DNA of 64,000 nt from Mycolicibacterium sp. P9-22 (GTDB lineage Bacteria > Actinomycetota > Actinomycetes > Mycobacteriales > Mycobacteriaceae): assembly GCF_008329585.1 (NCBI RefSeq), contig NZ_NPKP01000009.1, positions 124,001 to 188,000 of the forward strand, given 5' to 3'. Shown here in pieces: positions 24,824 to 33,427 of this stretch. The position numbers were made by a program, and so were the translations under genes. The first letter of the stretch is position 1, and the number at the start of each line of letters is the position of its first letter. The notes beneath the pieces are model-generated. The model saw nothing but the letters and a program-made list of their open reading frames with translations, ran no database searches and was not told the DNA's origin.

Positions 24824-25891
24824 TCAGCGCGTGACGGTGGCGCTGGCGATGACCTCATCGCCGGCGGGATCCGGCCGGTAGAGCACCATGGTCTGCCCGG
24901 GTGCCACGCCTCGGATCGGGGTGCGCAGGTCGGCGACCAGCCGGCCGTCGTGCAGCTCGGCGACGGCGTCGGCAAAGCCCCCGTGGGCGCGCACCTGCAC
25001 CACGCCCTCGATGGGCCCGTGCGGTGCGACCCCCGCGGTGAAGACGGGCTTCTCCCCCGTCAGCGTCGACACATCCAGATCCTGGGCGGCGCCGACGCGC
25101 ACCGTGCCGGTGCCCGCGTCGATACCCGTCACGTACCGGGGCGCTCCGTCGGGACCGGGTCCAGCGATGCCCAAACCCTTGCGCTGACCGATGGTGAAAC
25201 CGTGCACACCGTCATGCTCGGCCAGCACGGCGCCACCGGAGTCGACGACCGCACCGGGACGCACCCCGATGCGGGCGCCCAGGAAGGCGCGGGTGTCACC
25301 GGAGGGGATGAAGCAGATGTCATGGCTGTCCGGCTTGTCGGCGACGGCCAGACCGCGGCGGGCCGCCTCGGCGCGGATCTCCGACTTGGGGGTGTCACCG
25401 ATCGGGAACAAAGCGTGGCGCAACTGCTCGGCGGTCAGCACCGCCAGCACATAGGACTGATCCTTGTCGATATCGACCGCGCGGCGCAGCCGGCCGTCGG
25501 CGAGCCGGGCGTAGTGACCGGTGGCCACGGCGTCGAATCCCAGCGCCAGCGCGCGAGCCGACAGCGCGGAGAACTTGATCGTCTCGTTGCACTTCACGCA
25601 TGGATTGGGCGTCTCGCCACGGGCGTAGGCGTCGACGAAGTCGTCGATCACCTCTTCCTTGAAGCGGTCCGCGAAATCCCAGACGTAGAACGGAATGCCG
25701 AGAATATCGGCGACCCGGCGGGCATCGCCGGCGTCTTCCTTGGAGCAGCAGCCCCGTGACCCGGTGCGCAGCGTGCCAGGGGTCGCCGACAGCGCCAGAT
25801 GCACACCGACGACATCGTGGCCGGCGTCCACCATCCGCGCCGCGGCCACCGACGAATCGACCCCGCCACTCATGGCGACCAGAACCCTCAT
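24824..25891 (-). CDS. mnmA: tRNA-specific 2-thiouridylase
   Basis: The 355-residue enzyme installs sulfur at U34 of Lys, Glu and Gln tRNAs, using sulfur from a cysteine desulfurase. The PP-loop is AMSGGVDSSVAAARM (SGGVDSS 8-14). Two catalytic cysteines are visible in NPCVKCNETIKF and HDICFIPSGD. FTIGQRKGLGI and the C-terminal beta-barrel are typical. Length is normal. It overlaps iscS by 4 bases (ATGA), joining sulfur donor and user in one operon. Counterpart: Rv3024c. Confidence 0.97.
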   Translation of the reverse strand: MRVLVAMSGGVDSSVAAARMVDAGHDVVGVHLALSATPGTLRTGSRGCCSKEDAGDARRVADILGIPFYVWDFADRFKEEVIDDFVDAYARGETPNPCVKCNETIKFSALSARALALGFDAVATGHYARLADGRLRRAVDIDKDQSYVLAVLTAEQLRHALFPIGDTPKSEIRAEAARRGLAVADKPDSHDICFIPSGDTRAFLGARIGVRPGAVVDSGGAVLAEHDGVHGFTIGQRKGLGIAGPGPDGAPRYVTGIDAGTGTVRVGAAQDLDVSTLTGEKPVFTAGVAPHGPIEGVVQVRAHGGFADAVAELHDGRLVADLRTPIRGVAPGQTMVLYRPDPAGDEVIASATVTR

Positions 25892-27075
25892 CGTCGCGTC
25901 CCCGCACTTGCCAGCGCGGCTTGCCGGGCCCGCTCCACCGCCGCGGGCAGCACCTCGAGGGCGGCATCGACATCAGCCACGGTGCTGGTGTGCCCCAACG
26001 AAAGTCGCAGCGAACCACGGGCAGCTGCCGGATCGGCGCCCATCGCGATGAGCACATGCGAGGGCTGCGCCACTCCGGCCGTGCAGGCCGAACCGGTGGA
26101 ACATTCCACGCCCTTGGCATCGAGCAGCATCAGCAGGGCGTCGCCCTCGCAACCGCGGAAAGTGAAGTGGGCGTTACCGGGCAGCCGGTGATCACCGGTC
26201 GCGCCGTTGACGTCGACATCCTCGATCTGGGCCTGCACCCCGGCGATCAGCCGGTCACGCAGGGCGCGTACCCGCGCGCTGGTCTCGGCAAGTCCCTCTA
26301 CGGCCACCCGGGCGGCCGCGGCCATCGCCACCGCGGCGGCGACATCCGGTGTGCCCGAACGGACATCACGCTCCTGGCCACCGCCGTGCAGGATCGGCAC
26401 GCAGGCGGTATCGCGACGCAGTACCAGCGCACCGATACCGGTCGGACCGCCGAACTTGTGAGCGGCCACGCTCATCGCCGACAGCCCGCTCTCGGCGAAC
26501 GCCACCGGGATGTGCCCGACGGCCTGGATCGCGTCACTGTGCATCGGGATTTCGAATTCGGCTGCCACTGCTGCTAATTCGGCAATCGGCAGGATGGTGC
26601 CGACCTCGTTGTTGGCCCACATGATCGATACCAGTGCGACGTCATCATGGTTGTTCAGCGCCGCGCGCAGCGACTCGGGCGCCACCGAGCCGTCGGCGTC
26701 CACGGGCAGCCAGGTCACCTCGGCGCCCTCGTGCTCGGCGAGCCACTCGACGGCGTCGAGCACCGCATGGTGCTCGACCGGGGTGGTCACGATGCGTCGG
26801 CGGCGCGGATCGCCGTCCCGGCGTGCCCAGTAGATGCCCTTGACCGCCAAGTTGTCGGCCTCGGTGCCCCCGGCGGTGAAGATCACCTCGGAGGGACGCG
26901 CTCCCAGCAGGCCGGCCAGCGCCTCGCGGGCCTCCTCCATCCGCCGGCGCGCAGCGCGGCCGGACGTGTGCAGCGAGGAGGCGTTTCCGACCGTGGCCAG
27001 CGCGGCGGCCATCGCCTCGATGGCAGCGGGGTGCATCGGGGTGGTGGCAGCGTGATCGAGGTAAGCGGCTGTCAT
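25888..27075 (-). CDS. iscS: Cysteine desulfurase
   Basis: The 395-residue PLP enzyme removes sulfur from cysteine and passes it to MnmA and other acceptors. YLDHAATTPMHPAAIEAM is the standard start. The PLP lysine lies in SVAAHKFGGPTGIGAL, and the mobile catalytic cysteine in VECSTGSACTAG. HSDAIQAVGHIPV is the PLP-contact segment. It is the first gene of the iscS-mnmA operon and matches Rv3025c. Confidence 0.96.
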   Translation of the reverse strand: MTAAYLDHAATTPMHPAAIEAMAAALATVGNASSLHTSGRAARRRMEEAREALAGLLGARPSEVIFTAGGTEADNLAVKGIYWARRDGDPRRRRIVTTPVEHHAVLDAVEWLAEHEGAEVTWLPVDADGSVAPESLRAALNNHDDVALVSIMWANNEVGTILPIAELAAVAAEFEIPMHSDAIQAVGHIPVAFAESGLSAMSVAAHKFGGPTGIGALVLRRDTACVPILHGGGQERDVRSGTPDVAAAVAMAAAARVAVEGLAETSARVRALRDRLIAGVQAQIEDVDVNGATGDHRLPGNAHFTFRGCEGDALLMLLDAKGVECSTGSACTAGVAQPSHVLIAMGADPAAARGSLRLSLGHTSTVADVDAALEVLPAAVERARQAALASAGTRR

Positions 27076-27122
27076 GGCCCATCAAGGATAGCCGCCGGTC
27101 GGGGTGCGCCGGTCGGTCGAGG

Positions 27123-27983
27123 TCAGGCAGCCAGTGCGTGACCCGGTGTGTGCCCCGGCAAGCCGGCTGCCACGTCGGGACGGGCGGTACCGCGCACCGC
27201 CGCCTCACACCGCGCCGCCAGGTCGCGCCGATCCTCCCCCGGCAGTTCCAGCGACTGCACCTGCACCTGCACCACCGTGCGCCGTGCCGTGACGAGCCGG
27301 CGGATCGAGTCCAGCAGGGTGTCCTCGCCGATGTAGGCGGGCACCGTCGACGGGCTGCCGTCGCGATGGTGGTAGTTCAGCCGCAGCGGCTGCACCGGGC
27401 GTCCCGCGTCCACAGCGGCCTGGAACATGGCCGGACGGAACTGTCCGTACCCCAGGCCGCACCAGGTGGTGCCCTCCGGGAACGCCACCACCGTATGGCC
27501 GTTGCGCAGCCGCGCCGCCACCGCGGCGACCACCGCGGGCAGCCTGCGCAGATTCTCCCGCTCGATCGGGATGACCTTCATGATCCGGGCGACGACACCG
27601 AGCGCCGGCCAGTTGATGAGGTCGGCGCGGGCGACGAACGAGCCCGGCAGCACCGCCCCGATGCTGAAGATGTCCAGCCAGGACACGTGCCCGCTGACCA
27701 CCAGCACGCCGCGCAGGTTGCGGATGGGGCCACCGGAGACGGTGATGCGCACGCCGACACAACGCAGCATCAGCCGGCAGTAGGCGCGCTGCAGATGTGA
27801 GCGGCCCGGCAGCGGCACCGCAAGCAGCGGTACCGCCAGGAACAACAGCACGGCACCGGTGACGCGCAGCGTCGTGCGGGTCCAGACCGCGGGACGGGAC
27901 CCGAGCGGGGCCGCGCCGGCGTGCATGCAGCTGGCATCGCAGGAGGCCCGTGGCAGCCAGGAGTGATCACTCGCGACGGTCAT
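27123..27983 (-). CDS. 1-acyl-glycerol-3-phosphate acyltransferase-like protein (PlsC family)
   Basis: The 286-residue product has the acyltransferase H-x4-D motif in VVSGHVSWLDIFSIG, motif III FPEGTTW, and GSFVARADLINWPALG. One or two hydrophobic segments near 38-60 place it at the membrane. It matches Rv3026c. It overlaps the GNAT gene upstream by 4 bases (ATGA). Paired PlsC-like and Acetyltransf_5-type proteins are the layout of OlsA/OlsB in ornithine-lipid synthesis, so it may acylate lyso-ornithine lipid; lysophosphatidic acid is the alternative substrate. Confidence 0.87.
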   Translation of the reverse strand: MTVASDHSWLPRASCDASCMHAGAAPLGSRPAVWTRTTLRVTGAVLLFLAVPLLAVPLPGRSHLQRAYCRLMLRCVGVRITVSGGPIRNLRGVLVVSGHVSWLDIFSIGAVLPGSFVARADLINWPALGVVARIMKVIPIERENLRRLPAVVAAVAARLRNGHTVVAFPEGTTWCGLGYGQFRPAMFQAAVDAGRPVQPLRLNYHHRDGSPSTVPAYIGEDTLLDSIRRLVTARRTVVQVQVQSLELPGEDRRDLAARCEAAVRGTARPDVAAGLPGHTPGHALAA

Positions 27984-28861
27984 GATCGGGCCCCGCTCTC
28001 GGTGGTATCGGCGGCCTGCGACACCGACCGCAGCCGCTTCAGGTAGCGGACGTCAGCGTGGCGTTTGTCCAGCAGCGCCGGGAAGTCGCCGACACCGAAA
28101 TCTGGATCGTGGGCGGGTTCACCGCACACCCGGGCGCCCAGACGCAGGTAACCGCGCATCAGGGCCGGCACCGTGACCCGGGCCGGCGGGTCGATCTCGT
28201 CGAGGCCGCGGCCGTCGATGACGACCGGCCGGTAGGGCCGCACGGTGAACTCCGGCGGGGCGCCGTGGCGGCGCAGCACGAAATCGCGGACCGCGCGTAG
28301 CTGGCTGCCCGGTACTTCGCCGGTGCTCTTCCCCGAGTCGCTGCGCTCCAGCCCGCCGGCGGGATGCGTGGGCACCGACACACAGCCGGTCACGTAGTCG
28401 TAGCCGCAGCGGTCCAGGTAGGCCAGGATGCCCGCCCACATGAGCAGCACCACACCGCCGTTGCGGTGATCCGCGCGGACCACGGCGCGGCCCATCTCGA
28501 CCAGCGAGGGCCGCAACGCGTCCAGCGCGCTGACGTCGAATTCGGTGGCGGTGTACAGACTCCCGGCGGCGATGGCGCCGGGCGGCGGGAGCATCCGGTA
28601 ACAGCCGACGAGTTCGCCGGAGCCGTCCTCACGCACCAGCAGGTGATCGCAGAATTGGTCGAAACGGTCGGCATCCAGGCCGTCGCTGGTCTGCGCCATG
28701 GCGAAGCCGGGCTCGGAGGTGAACACATCGTGGCGCAGACGTTGGGCCGCTTCGATATGCGCCGGGTCGGTGGACAGCAGCAGGGTGTAACGCGGCCCCG
28801 GTGTCCCGGATGTCGCCTGGTCGATGTCATCAGCCGGTATGAGTACAGATGCGACGCTCAT
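27980..28861 (-). CDS. GNAT acyltransferase, Acetyltransf_5/OlsB-like
   Basis: The 293-residue product reads LSTDPAHIEAAQRLRHDVF near residue 30, D-x-D-x-FD-x-FCDHLLV, GSGELVGCYRMLPP and VEMGRAVVRADHRNGGVVLLMW. These match the acyl-homoserine-lactone-synthase/OlsB type of GNAT fold (Acetyltransf_5). OlsB adds a 3-hydroxyacyl group to ornithine. With the coupled PlsC-like gene, ornithine-lipid synthesis is a reasonable guess but unproven. It matches Rv3027c and starts the two-gene operon. Confidence 0.8.
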   Translation of the reverse strand: MSVASVLIPADDIDQATSGTPGPRYTLLLSTDPAHIEAAQRLRHDVFTSEPGFAMAQTSDGLDADRFDQFCDHLLVREDGSGELVGCYRMLPPPGAIAAGSLYTATEFDVSALDALRPSLVEMGRAVVRADHRNGGVVLLMWAGILAYLDRCGYDYVTGCVSVPTHPAGGLERSDSGKSTGEVPGSQLRAVRDFVLRRHGAPPEFTVRPYRPVVIDGRGLDEIDPPARVTVPALMRGYLRLGARVCGEPAHDPDFGVGDFPALLDKRHADVRYLKRLRSVSQAADTTESGARS

Positions 28862-28950
28862 GCCAGCACGGTCGCGCCTGCGGGTCTCCGGGCGGCATCA
28901 GTGGCGTGACGTGTCCGTGCACGGTGCGTGAACAGCACGCACAGCACGCG

Positions 28951-28985
28951 AAAGCGCCCCGGAACATGTGTTCCGGGGCGCCTTT
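28951..28985 (-). terminator. Strong hairpin terminator after etfA
   Basis: CGCCCCGGAA (28955-28964) and TTCCGGGGCG (28971-28980) form a perfect stem with a short loop (ACATGT), about 25 bases after the etfA stop. Short T runs flank it on both sides, so it could work in both directions. It separates the etf operon from the GNAT/PlsC operon. Confidence 0.75.
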
Positions 28986-29005
28986 CGAGCTGCAGAGAGC
29001 GGGGA

Positions 29006-29962
29006 TCAACCCTTGCGGGCCTTGACCGCCTCGGTGAGCTGCGGGGTGACCTTGAACAGGTCGCCGACGATGCCGAGGTCGGCGATCTCGAAGATCGGCG
29101 CCTCTTCGTCCTTGTTGACCGCGATGATCGTCTTGGACGTCTGCATACCGGCCCGGTGCTGGATCGCCCCGGAGATGCCCAGCGCGATGTACAGCTGCGG
29201 GGAGACCGTCTTACCGGTCTGACCGACCTGGAACTGACCGGCGTAGTAGCCGGAGTCGACGGCGGCACGCGACGCACCGACGGCGGCACCGAGCGAATCG
29301 GCGAGCTCCTCGACGACCTTGAAGTTCTCCTCGCTGCCGACACCGCGTCCACCGGCGACCACGACGCTGGCCTCGGTGAGCTCCGGACGGTCACCCGCCA
29401 CGACGGGCTCGCGGGAGGTGATCTTCGTCGCATTCTCGGCCTGGGCCGGAACCTCGACGGAGACGACCTCGCCGGCGCCGTCGGCCGGGGCGGCCTCGAC
29501 CGCACCCGGGCGCACGGTGATCACCGGGAGTTCACCGGTGGCCTGGGCGTCGACGGTGAACGCGCCACCGAAGATGCTGTGGACGCCGATGCCACCCTCT
29601 TTGATCTCGACGACGTCGACCAGCAGGCCGGAGCCAAGGCGCGCGGCCAGCCGGCCGGCGACCTCTTTGCCCTCGGCGCTGGCAGCGATGACGACGGCGG
29701 CCGGAGCGGCCGACTCGGTCAGCGCGGCCAGCACGTCGACCTTCGGGGTGACCAGGTAGCTGTCGACGTCGGCCGATTCGGCGACGTAGATCTTGGCGGC
29801 ACCGGCGGCCTTGAGGCCGTCGGTGAGGCCGGCGGCGGTGCCCTCGGCGCCCACCACGACCGCGGACGGCTCACCAAGAACCCGGGCGGCGGTGATCAGT
29901 TCGGTGCTGACCTTCTTCAGTGCACCTTCGGCGTGCTCGACGAGCACAAGTACTTCAGCCAT
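29006..29962 (-). CDS. etfA: Electron transfer flavoprotein alpha subunit
   Basis: The 318-residue subunit binds FAD and carries electrons from acyl-CoA and other dehydrogenases to the quinone pool. The FAD-binding C-terminus reads QLYIALGISGAIQHRAGM and KTIIAVNKDEEAPIFEIADLGIVGDLF, standard for EtfA. It lies 43 bases after etfB, with which it forms the heterodimer, and matches Rv3028c (fixB). Confidence 0.97.
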   Translation of the reverse strand: MAEVLVLVEHAEGALKKVSTELITAARVLGEPSAVVVGAEGTAAGLTDGLKAAGAAKIYVAESADVDSYLVTPKVDVLAALTESAAPAAVVIAASAEGKEVAGRLAARLGSGLLVDVVEIKEGGIGVHSIFGGAFTVDAQATGELPVITVRPGAVEAAPADGAGEVVSVEVPAQAENATKITSREPVVAGDRPELTEASVVVAGGRGVGSEENFKVVEELADSLGAAVGASRAAVDSGYYAGQFQVGQTGKTVSPQLYIALGISGAIQHRAGMQTSKTIIAVNKDEEAPIFEIADLGIVGDLFKVTPQLTEAVKARKG

Positions 29963-30005
29963 GAATATGTCCTTATGTGTTGTCAGAGAAGAATGGGATG
30001 GGCGA

Positions 30006-30797
30006 CTAGATCAGCTTCTGGGCGACCAGGTACTCGGCGACCTTCTTGCCGCCCTCGCCCTCGTCGGTGATCTTCTCGCCGGCCGTCTTCGGCGGCTTGG
30101 GGGTCGACGACAGCACCTTGGAGCCGGCGTTGGCCACGCCCACCTCGTCGGCTTCGACACCGATCTCGGCCAGCGTCAGGACGGTGACTTCCTTCTTCTT
30201 GGCGGCCATGATGCCCTTGAAGGACGGGAAGCGGGGCTCGTTGATCTTCTCGTTCACGCTGACCACGGCGGGCAGCGAGGCCTCAAGGCCGAAGACGCCG
30301 TCGTCGGTCTCGCGCTCGGCGGTGACCTTGCCGCCCTCGACGTTGAGCTTGCGCACGTGGGTCAGCTGCGGCAGACCCAGGTATTCGGCGATGACGGCGG
30401 GCACTGCGCCGCCGACGCCGTCGGTGGCCTCGTTACCGGCGATGACCAGCTCGGTGCCCTCGATGGTGCCCAGCGCGCGGGCCAGGGCCCAGCCCGTCTG
30501 GATCACATCGGAGCCGTGCAGGCCGTCATCCTTGAGGTGCACGGCCTTGTCGGCGCCCATGGACAGCGCCTTGCGGATGGCCTCGGTGGCGCGCTCGGGG
30601 CCGGCGGTCAGCACGGTGACGGTGCTGTCGCCGCCCTCGCGCTCCTTGATGAGCAGCGCTTCTTCGACGGCACGCTCGTTGATCTCGTCGAGCACGGCGT
30701 CGGCGGCTTCCCGGTCCAGGGTCCAATCACCCTCGGACAGCTTGCGCTCGGACCAGGTGTCAGGGACCTGCTTGATCAGGACCACGATGTTTGTCAT
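30006..30797 (-). CDS. etfB: Electron transfer flavoprotein beta subunit
   Basis: The 263-residue subunit starts MTNIVVLIKQVPDTWSERKL and binds AMP. ATEAIRKALSMGADKAVHL and ELVIAGNEATDGVGGAVPAVIAEYLGLP are typical. First gene of etfBA; matches Rv3029c (fixA). GAGGAGG lies about 14 nt upstream of the ATG, further than usual. A 16-bp palindrome (30871-30886) lies about 75 bp upstream and may be its operator. Confidence 0.97.
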   Translation of the reverse strand: MTNIVVLIKQVPDTWSERKLSEGDWTLDREAADAVLDEINERAVEEALLIKEREGGDSTVTVLTAGPERATEAIRKALSMGADKAVHLKDDGLHGSDVIQTGWALARALGTIEGTELVIAGNEATDGVGGAVPAVIAEYLGLPQLTHVRKLNVEGGKVTAERETDDGVFGLEASLPAVVSVNEKINEPRFPSFKGIMAAKKKEVTVLTLAEIGVEADEVGVANAGSKVLSSTPKPPKTAGEKITDEGEGGKKVAEYLVAQKLI

Positions 30798-30870
30798 GAC
30801 TGTGGTTCGTCCTCCTCGATGAGGCCGGCAGCCGGCCTGGGCATATCACGTTTTGTCGAACGGCCTCCAG

Positions 30871-30886
30871 GTTACTCGCGGGTAAC
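30871..30886. promoter_or_regulatory. 16-bp palindrome upstream of etfBA
   Basis: GTTACTCGCGGGTAAC is a near-perfect palindrome (GTTAC-N6-GTAAC with mostly paired centre) in the 197-bp divergent gap. It resembles operators of TetR-type fatty-acid-metabolism regulators in general form. It lies 74 bp before etfB and 108 bp before the Rv3030-like gene. The regulator is unknown. Confidence 0.45.
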
Positions 30887-30994
30887 TTTGACGGCACGCA
30901 AGGACACCATAACCGGTCAGTTGGTTCGCTCAGACCCCACGGTCGCCAGGGCATCCGTTCGCGAACCGGCCATTACGGGTTAGCCTGCCTTCCA

Positions 30995-31780
30995 ATGAGC
31001 ACAATCGGTTCCGTCGACAGCGCCGGCCCCGGCGACCCTCTGCCCCTGACCGGCGAGCGCACCATCCCCGGCCTGGCCGAGGAGAACTACTGGTTCCGCC
31101 GTCATGAGGTCGTCTATCAGCGACTCGCCGACCGGTGCGCCGGTCGCGACGTGCTGGAGGCCGGCCCCGGCGAGGGGTACGGCGCCGATCTGATCGCCGA
31201 TATCGCGCGCAGCGTCACCGGGGTGGATTACGACGAGCAGGCCGTCGCACACATCCGAGCGAAGTATCCGCGGGTGCAGATGCACTTAGGGAACTTAGCC
31301 AACTTGCCGCTATTGGATGGCTCGGTCGATGTGGTGGTCAACTTCCAGGTGATCGAGCATCTGTGGGATCAGGGCCAGTTCGTCACCGAATGCGCCCGCG
31401 TGCTGCGCCCGGGCGGACTGCTGCTGATGTCGACGCCCAACCGCATCACCTTCTCACCGGGCCGCGACACCCCGCTCAACCCGTTCCACACCCGCGAGCT
31501 GAACGCCGACGAGCTCACCGAACTGCTCGAACAGGGCGGCTTCCGGGTCGATGCCATGCTGGGGGTCTTCCATGGCGCCGGGCTGGCCGAACTCGACGCC
31601 CGCCACGGCGGCTCCATCATCACGGCCCAGATCGACCGCGCGGTCGCGGGTGCGCCGTGGTCGCCGGAGTTGCTCGCCGATGTCGCCGCAGTGCGCGCGC
31701 AGGATTTCGATCTGCTCGACGCAAAGGAAAGCCGGATCGACGACAGCCTGGATCTGGTGGCCATCGCGGTGCTGCCGTGA
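30995..31780 (+). CDS. SAM-dependent methyltransferase, proposed MGLP pathway
   Basis: The 261-residue product has motif I VLEAGPGEGYGADLIADIA (about 50-68), VTGVDYDEQAVAHIRAKYP, and NFQVIEHLWDQGQF. It matches Rv3030, one of the methyltransferases proposed to act in 6-O-methylglucose lipopolysaccharide synthesis. The next gene starts inside its stop (GTGA). A TAGCCT -10 candidate (30981-30986) lies 8 nt before the ATG, so the message may be nearly leaderless. The substrate assignment rests on clustering. Confidence 0.87.
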   Translation: MSTIGSVDSAGPGDPLPLTGERTIPGLAEENYWFRRHEVVYQRLADRCAGRDVLEAGPGEGYGADLIADIARSVTGVDYDEQAVAHIRAKYPRVQMHLGNLANLPLLDGSVDVVVNFQVIEHLWDQGQFVTECARVLRPGGLLLMSTPNRITFSPGRDTPLNPFHTRELNADELTELLEQGGFRVDAMLGVFHGAGLAELDARHGGSIITAQIDRAVAGAPWSPELLADVAAVRAQDFDLLDAKESRIDDSLDLVAIAVLP

Positions 31781-33336
31781 CCGAGCCGCCGGACCCCGTA
31801 CCCGGGATGTTCACCCTGGTGCTACATACGCACCTGCCGTGGCTGGCCCATCACGGCCGCTGGCCCGTCGGCGAGGAATGGCTGTACCAATCCTGGGCGG
31901 CGGCCTATCTGCCGCTCATGCGGGTGCTGCGCACGCTGGCCGCCGAGGACCGCGGCCACCTGGTGAGCCTGGGCATGACCCCGGTGGTCACCGCCCAGCT
32001 CGACGACCCGTACTGCCTGACCGGTATGCACCACTGGCTGGCCAACTGGCAGCTGCGGGCACTGGAAGCGACCACCGTGCGGGCCGGGACCGGCGCCGCG
32101 GGCACCTTCGGGTCCGCGGAAGCGATGCGCCAGTTCGGCATTCGTGAACATGCGGCCGCCACCGAGGCCCTGGAGGATTTCACCACCCTGTGGCGCCACG
32201 GCGGCAGCCCGCTGCTCCGTCAGCTCATCGACGCGGGGACCATCGAGCTGCTCGGCGGCCCGCTCTCGCACCCGTTCCAGCCGCTGCTCAATCCGCGGTT
32301 GCGCGAGTTCGCGCTGCGCGAGGGTCTGGCCGACGCCCGGCAACGCTTCGCCCACACCCCGAAGGGCATCTGGGCACCCGAGTGCGCGTACGCCCCCGGG
32401 ATGGAAACCGGTTACGCCGCAGCCGGTGTCGGTCACTTCATGGTCGACGGACCCTCCCTGCACGGCGATACCGCGCTGGGCAGGCCCGTCGGGGACACCG
32501 ATGTGGTGGCCTTCGGGCGCGATCTCCAGGTCAGCTACCGGGTGTGGTCACCGAAGTCCGGCTATCCCGGGCATGCCGCCTACCGCGATTTCCACACCTA
32601 CGACCATCTCACCGGCCTCAAACCGGCGCGGGTCACGGGGCGCAACGTGCCCTCGGAGGCCAAGGCCCCCTACGAGCCCGAGCGCGCGGACCGGGCCATC
32701 GACAACCATGTCGCGGATTTCGTCGGCGTGGTGCGCCGCCGGCTGCGCCAGGAATCCGAACGCATCGGCAGGCCCGCACACGTTGTGGCCGCCTTCGACA
32801 CCGAACTGTTCGGGCACTGGTGGCACGAGGGACCGCGCTGGCTGGAACGACTGCTGCGCGCGTTGCCCGAGGCCGGTGTCCGGGTCGGCACCCTCTCCGA
32901 TGCCGTCGAGGCCGGATTCGTCGGCACCGCCGTCGAATTGCCGCCCAGCTCTTGGGGTTCGGGCAAGGACTGGCAGGTCTGGAACGGCGAGAAGGTGTCC
33001 GATCTGGTACAGCTCAACGCCGAGGTCGTCGACACCGCGCTGGCCGCGGTGGACAAGGCGCTGGCCCACCGCGGGCCCGGCGCATCCCGCGATCTGGTTG
33101 CCGACCAGATTCTGCGCGAGACGCTGCTGACGGTGTCCAGTGACTGGCCGTTCATGGTCAGCAAGGACTCCGCCGCCGAATACGCCCGCTACCGCGCCCA
33201 CCTGCACGCCCATGCCACCCGGGAGATCTCGGCGGCGCTGGCCTCAGGGCGACGCGAGCAGGCGCAGCGGTTGGCCGCTGACTGGAACCGCGCCGACGGA
33301 CTGTTCGGCGCCCTGGACGCCAGGCGGCTGCCGTGA
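31777..33336 (+). CDS. GH57 alpha-glucan branching enzyme
   Basis: The 519-residue product is a glycoside hydrolase family 57 protein. The N-terminal LHTHLPWLAHHGRWPVGEEW holds the conserved histidines, the catalytic Glu is in KGIWAPECAYAPG and the acid/base Asp in AFDTELFGHWWHEG. GH57 branching enzymes make alpha-1,6 branches. It matches Rv3031, proposed to act in glycogen or MGLP synthesis. The GTG at 31777 overlaps the preceding stop by 4 bases; the same frame is open much further upstream, but those extra residues lie inside the methyltransferase gene. Confidence 0.9.
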   Translation: MTEPPDPVPGMFTLVLHTHLPWLAHHGRWPVGEEWLYQSWAAAYLPLMRVLRTLAAEDRGHLVSLGMTPVVTAQLDDPYCLTGMHHWLANWQLRALEATTVRAGTGAAGTFGSAEAMRQFGIREHAAATEALEDFTTLWRHGGSPLLRQLIDAGTIELLGGPLSHPFQPLLNPRLREFALREGLADARQRFAHTPKGIWAPECAYAPGMETGYAAAGVGHFMVDGPSLHGDTALGRPVGDTDVVAFGRDLQVSYRVWSPKSGYPGHAAYRDFHTYDHLTGLKPARVTGRNVPSEAKAPYEPERADRAIDNHVADFVGVVRRRLRQESERIGRPAHVVAAFDTELFGHWWHEGPRWLERLLRALPEAGVRVGTLSDAVEAGFVGTAVELPPSSWGSGKDWQVWNGEKVSDLVQLNAEVVDTALAAVDKALAHRGPGASRDLVADQILRETLLTVSSDWPFMVSKDSAAEYARYRAHLHAHATREISAALASGRREQAQRLAADWNRADGLFGALDARRLP

Positions 33337-33345
33337 CCCTTTCCG

Positions 33346-33404
33346 CGAGCGTGCGTGTCTGTTGCCGGACACGCCGCCTCTCCCCCGCAGTTCGCGCACG
33401 CTCG
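33346..33404. repeat. Intergenic palindromic element, CGAGCGTGCG type
   Basis: CGAGCGTGCG (33346-33355) is the reverse complement of CGCACGCTCG (33395-33404). Inside, GTGTC (33355-33359) can pair with GACAC (33368-33372). The element fills the 91-bp gap between the GH57 and glycosyltransferase genes. It looks like a mobile or repeated extragenic palindrome, but it could also act as a terminator or mRNA-stability element. Confidence 0.5.
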
Positions 33405-33427
33405 TGCGCCGTCGAAGGTGCGTGCAC

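Noticed and set aside
30526..30726. Small minus-strand frame within etfB
   Set aside because: Out-of-frame shadow rich in Arg.
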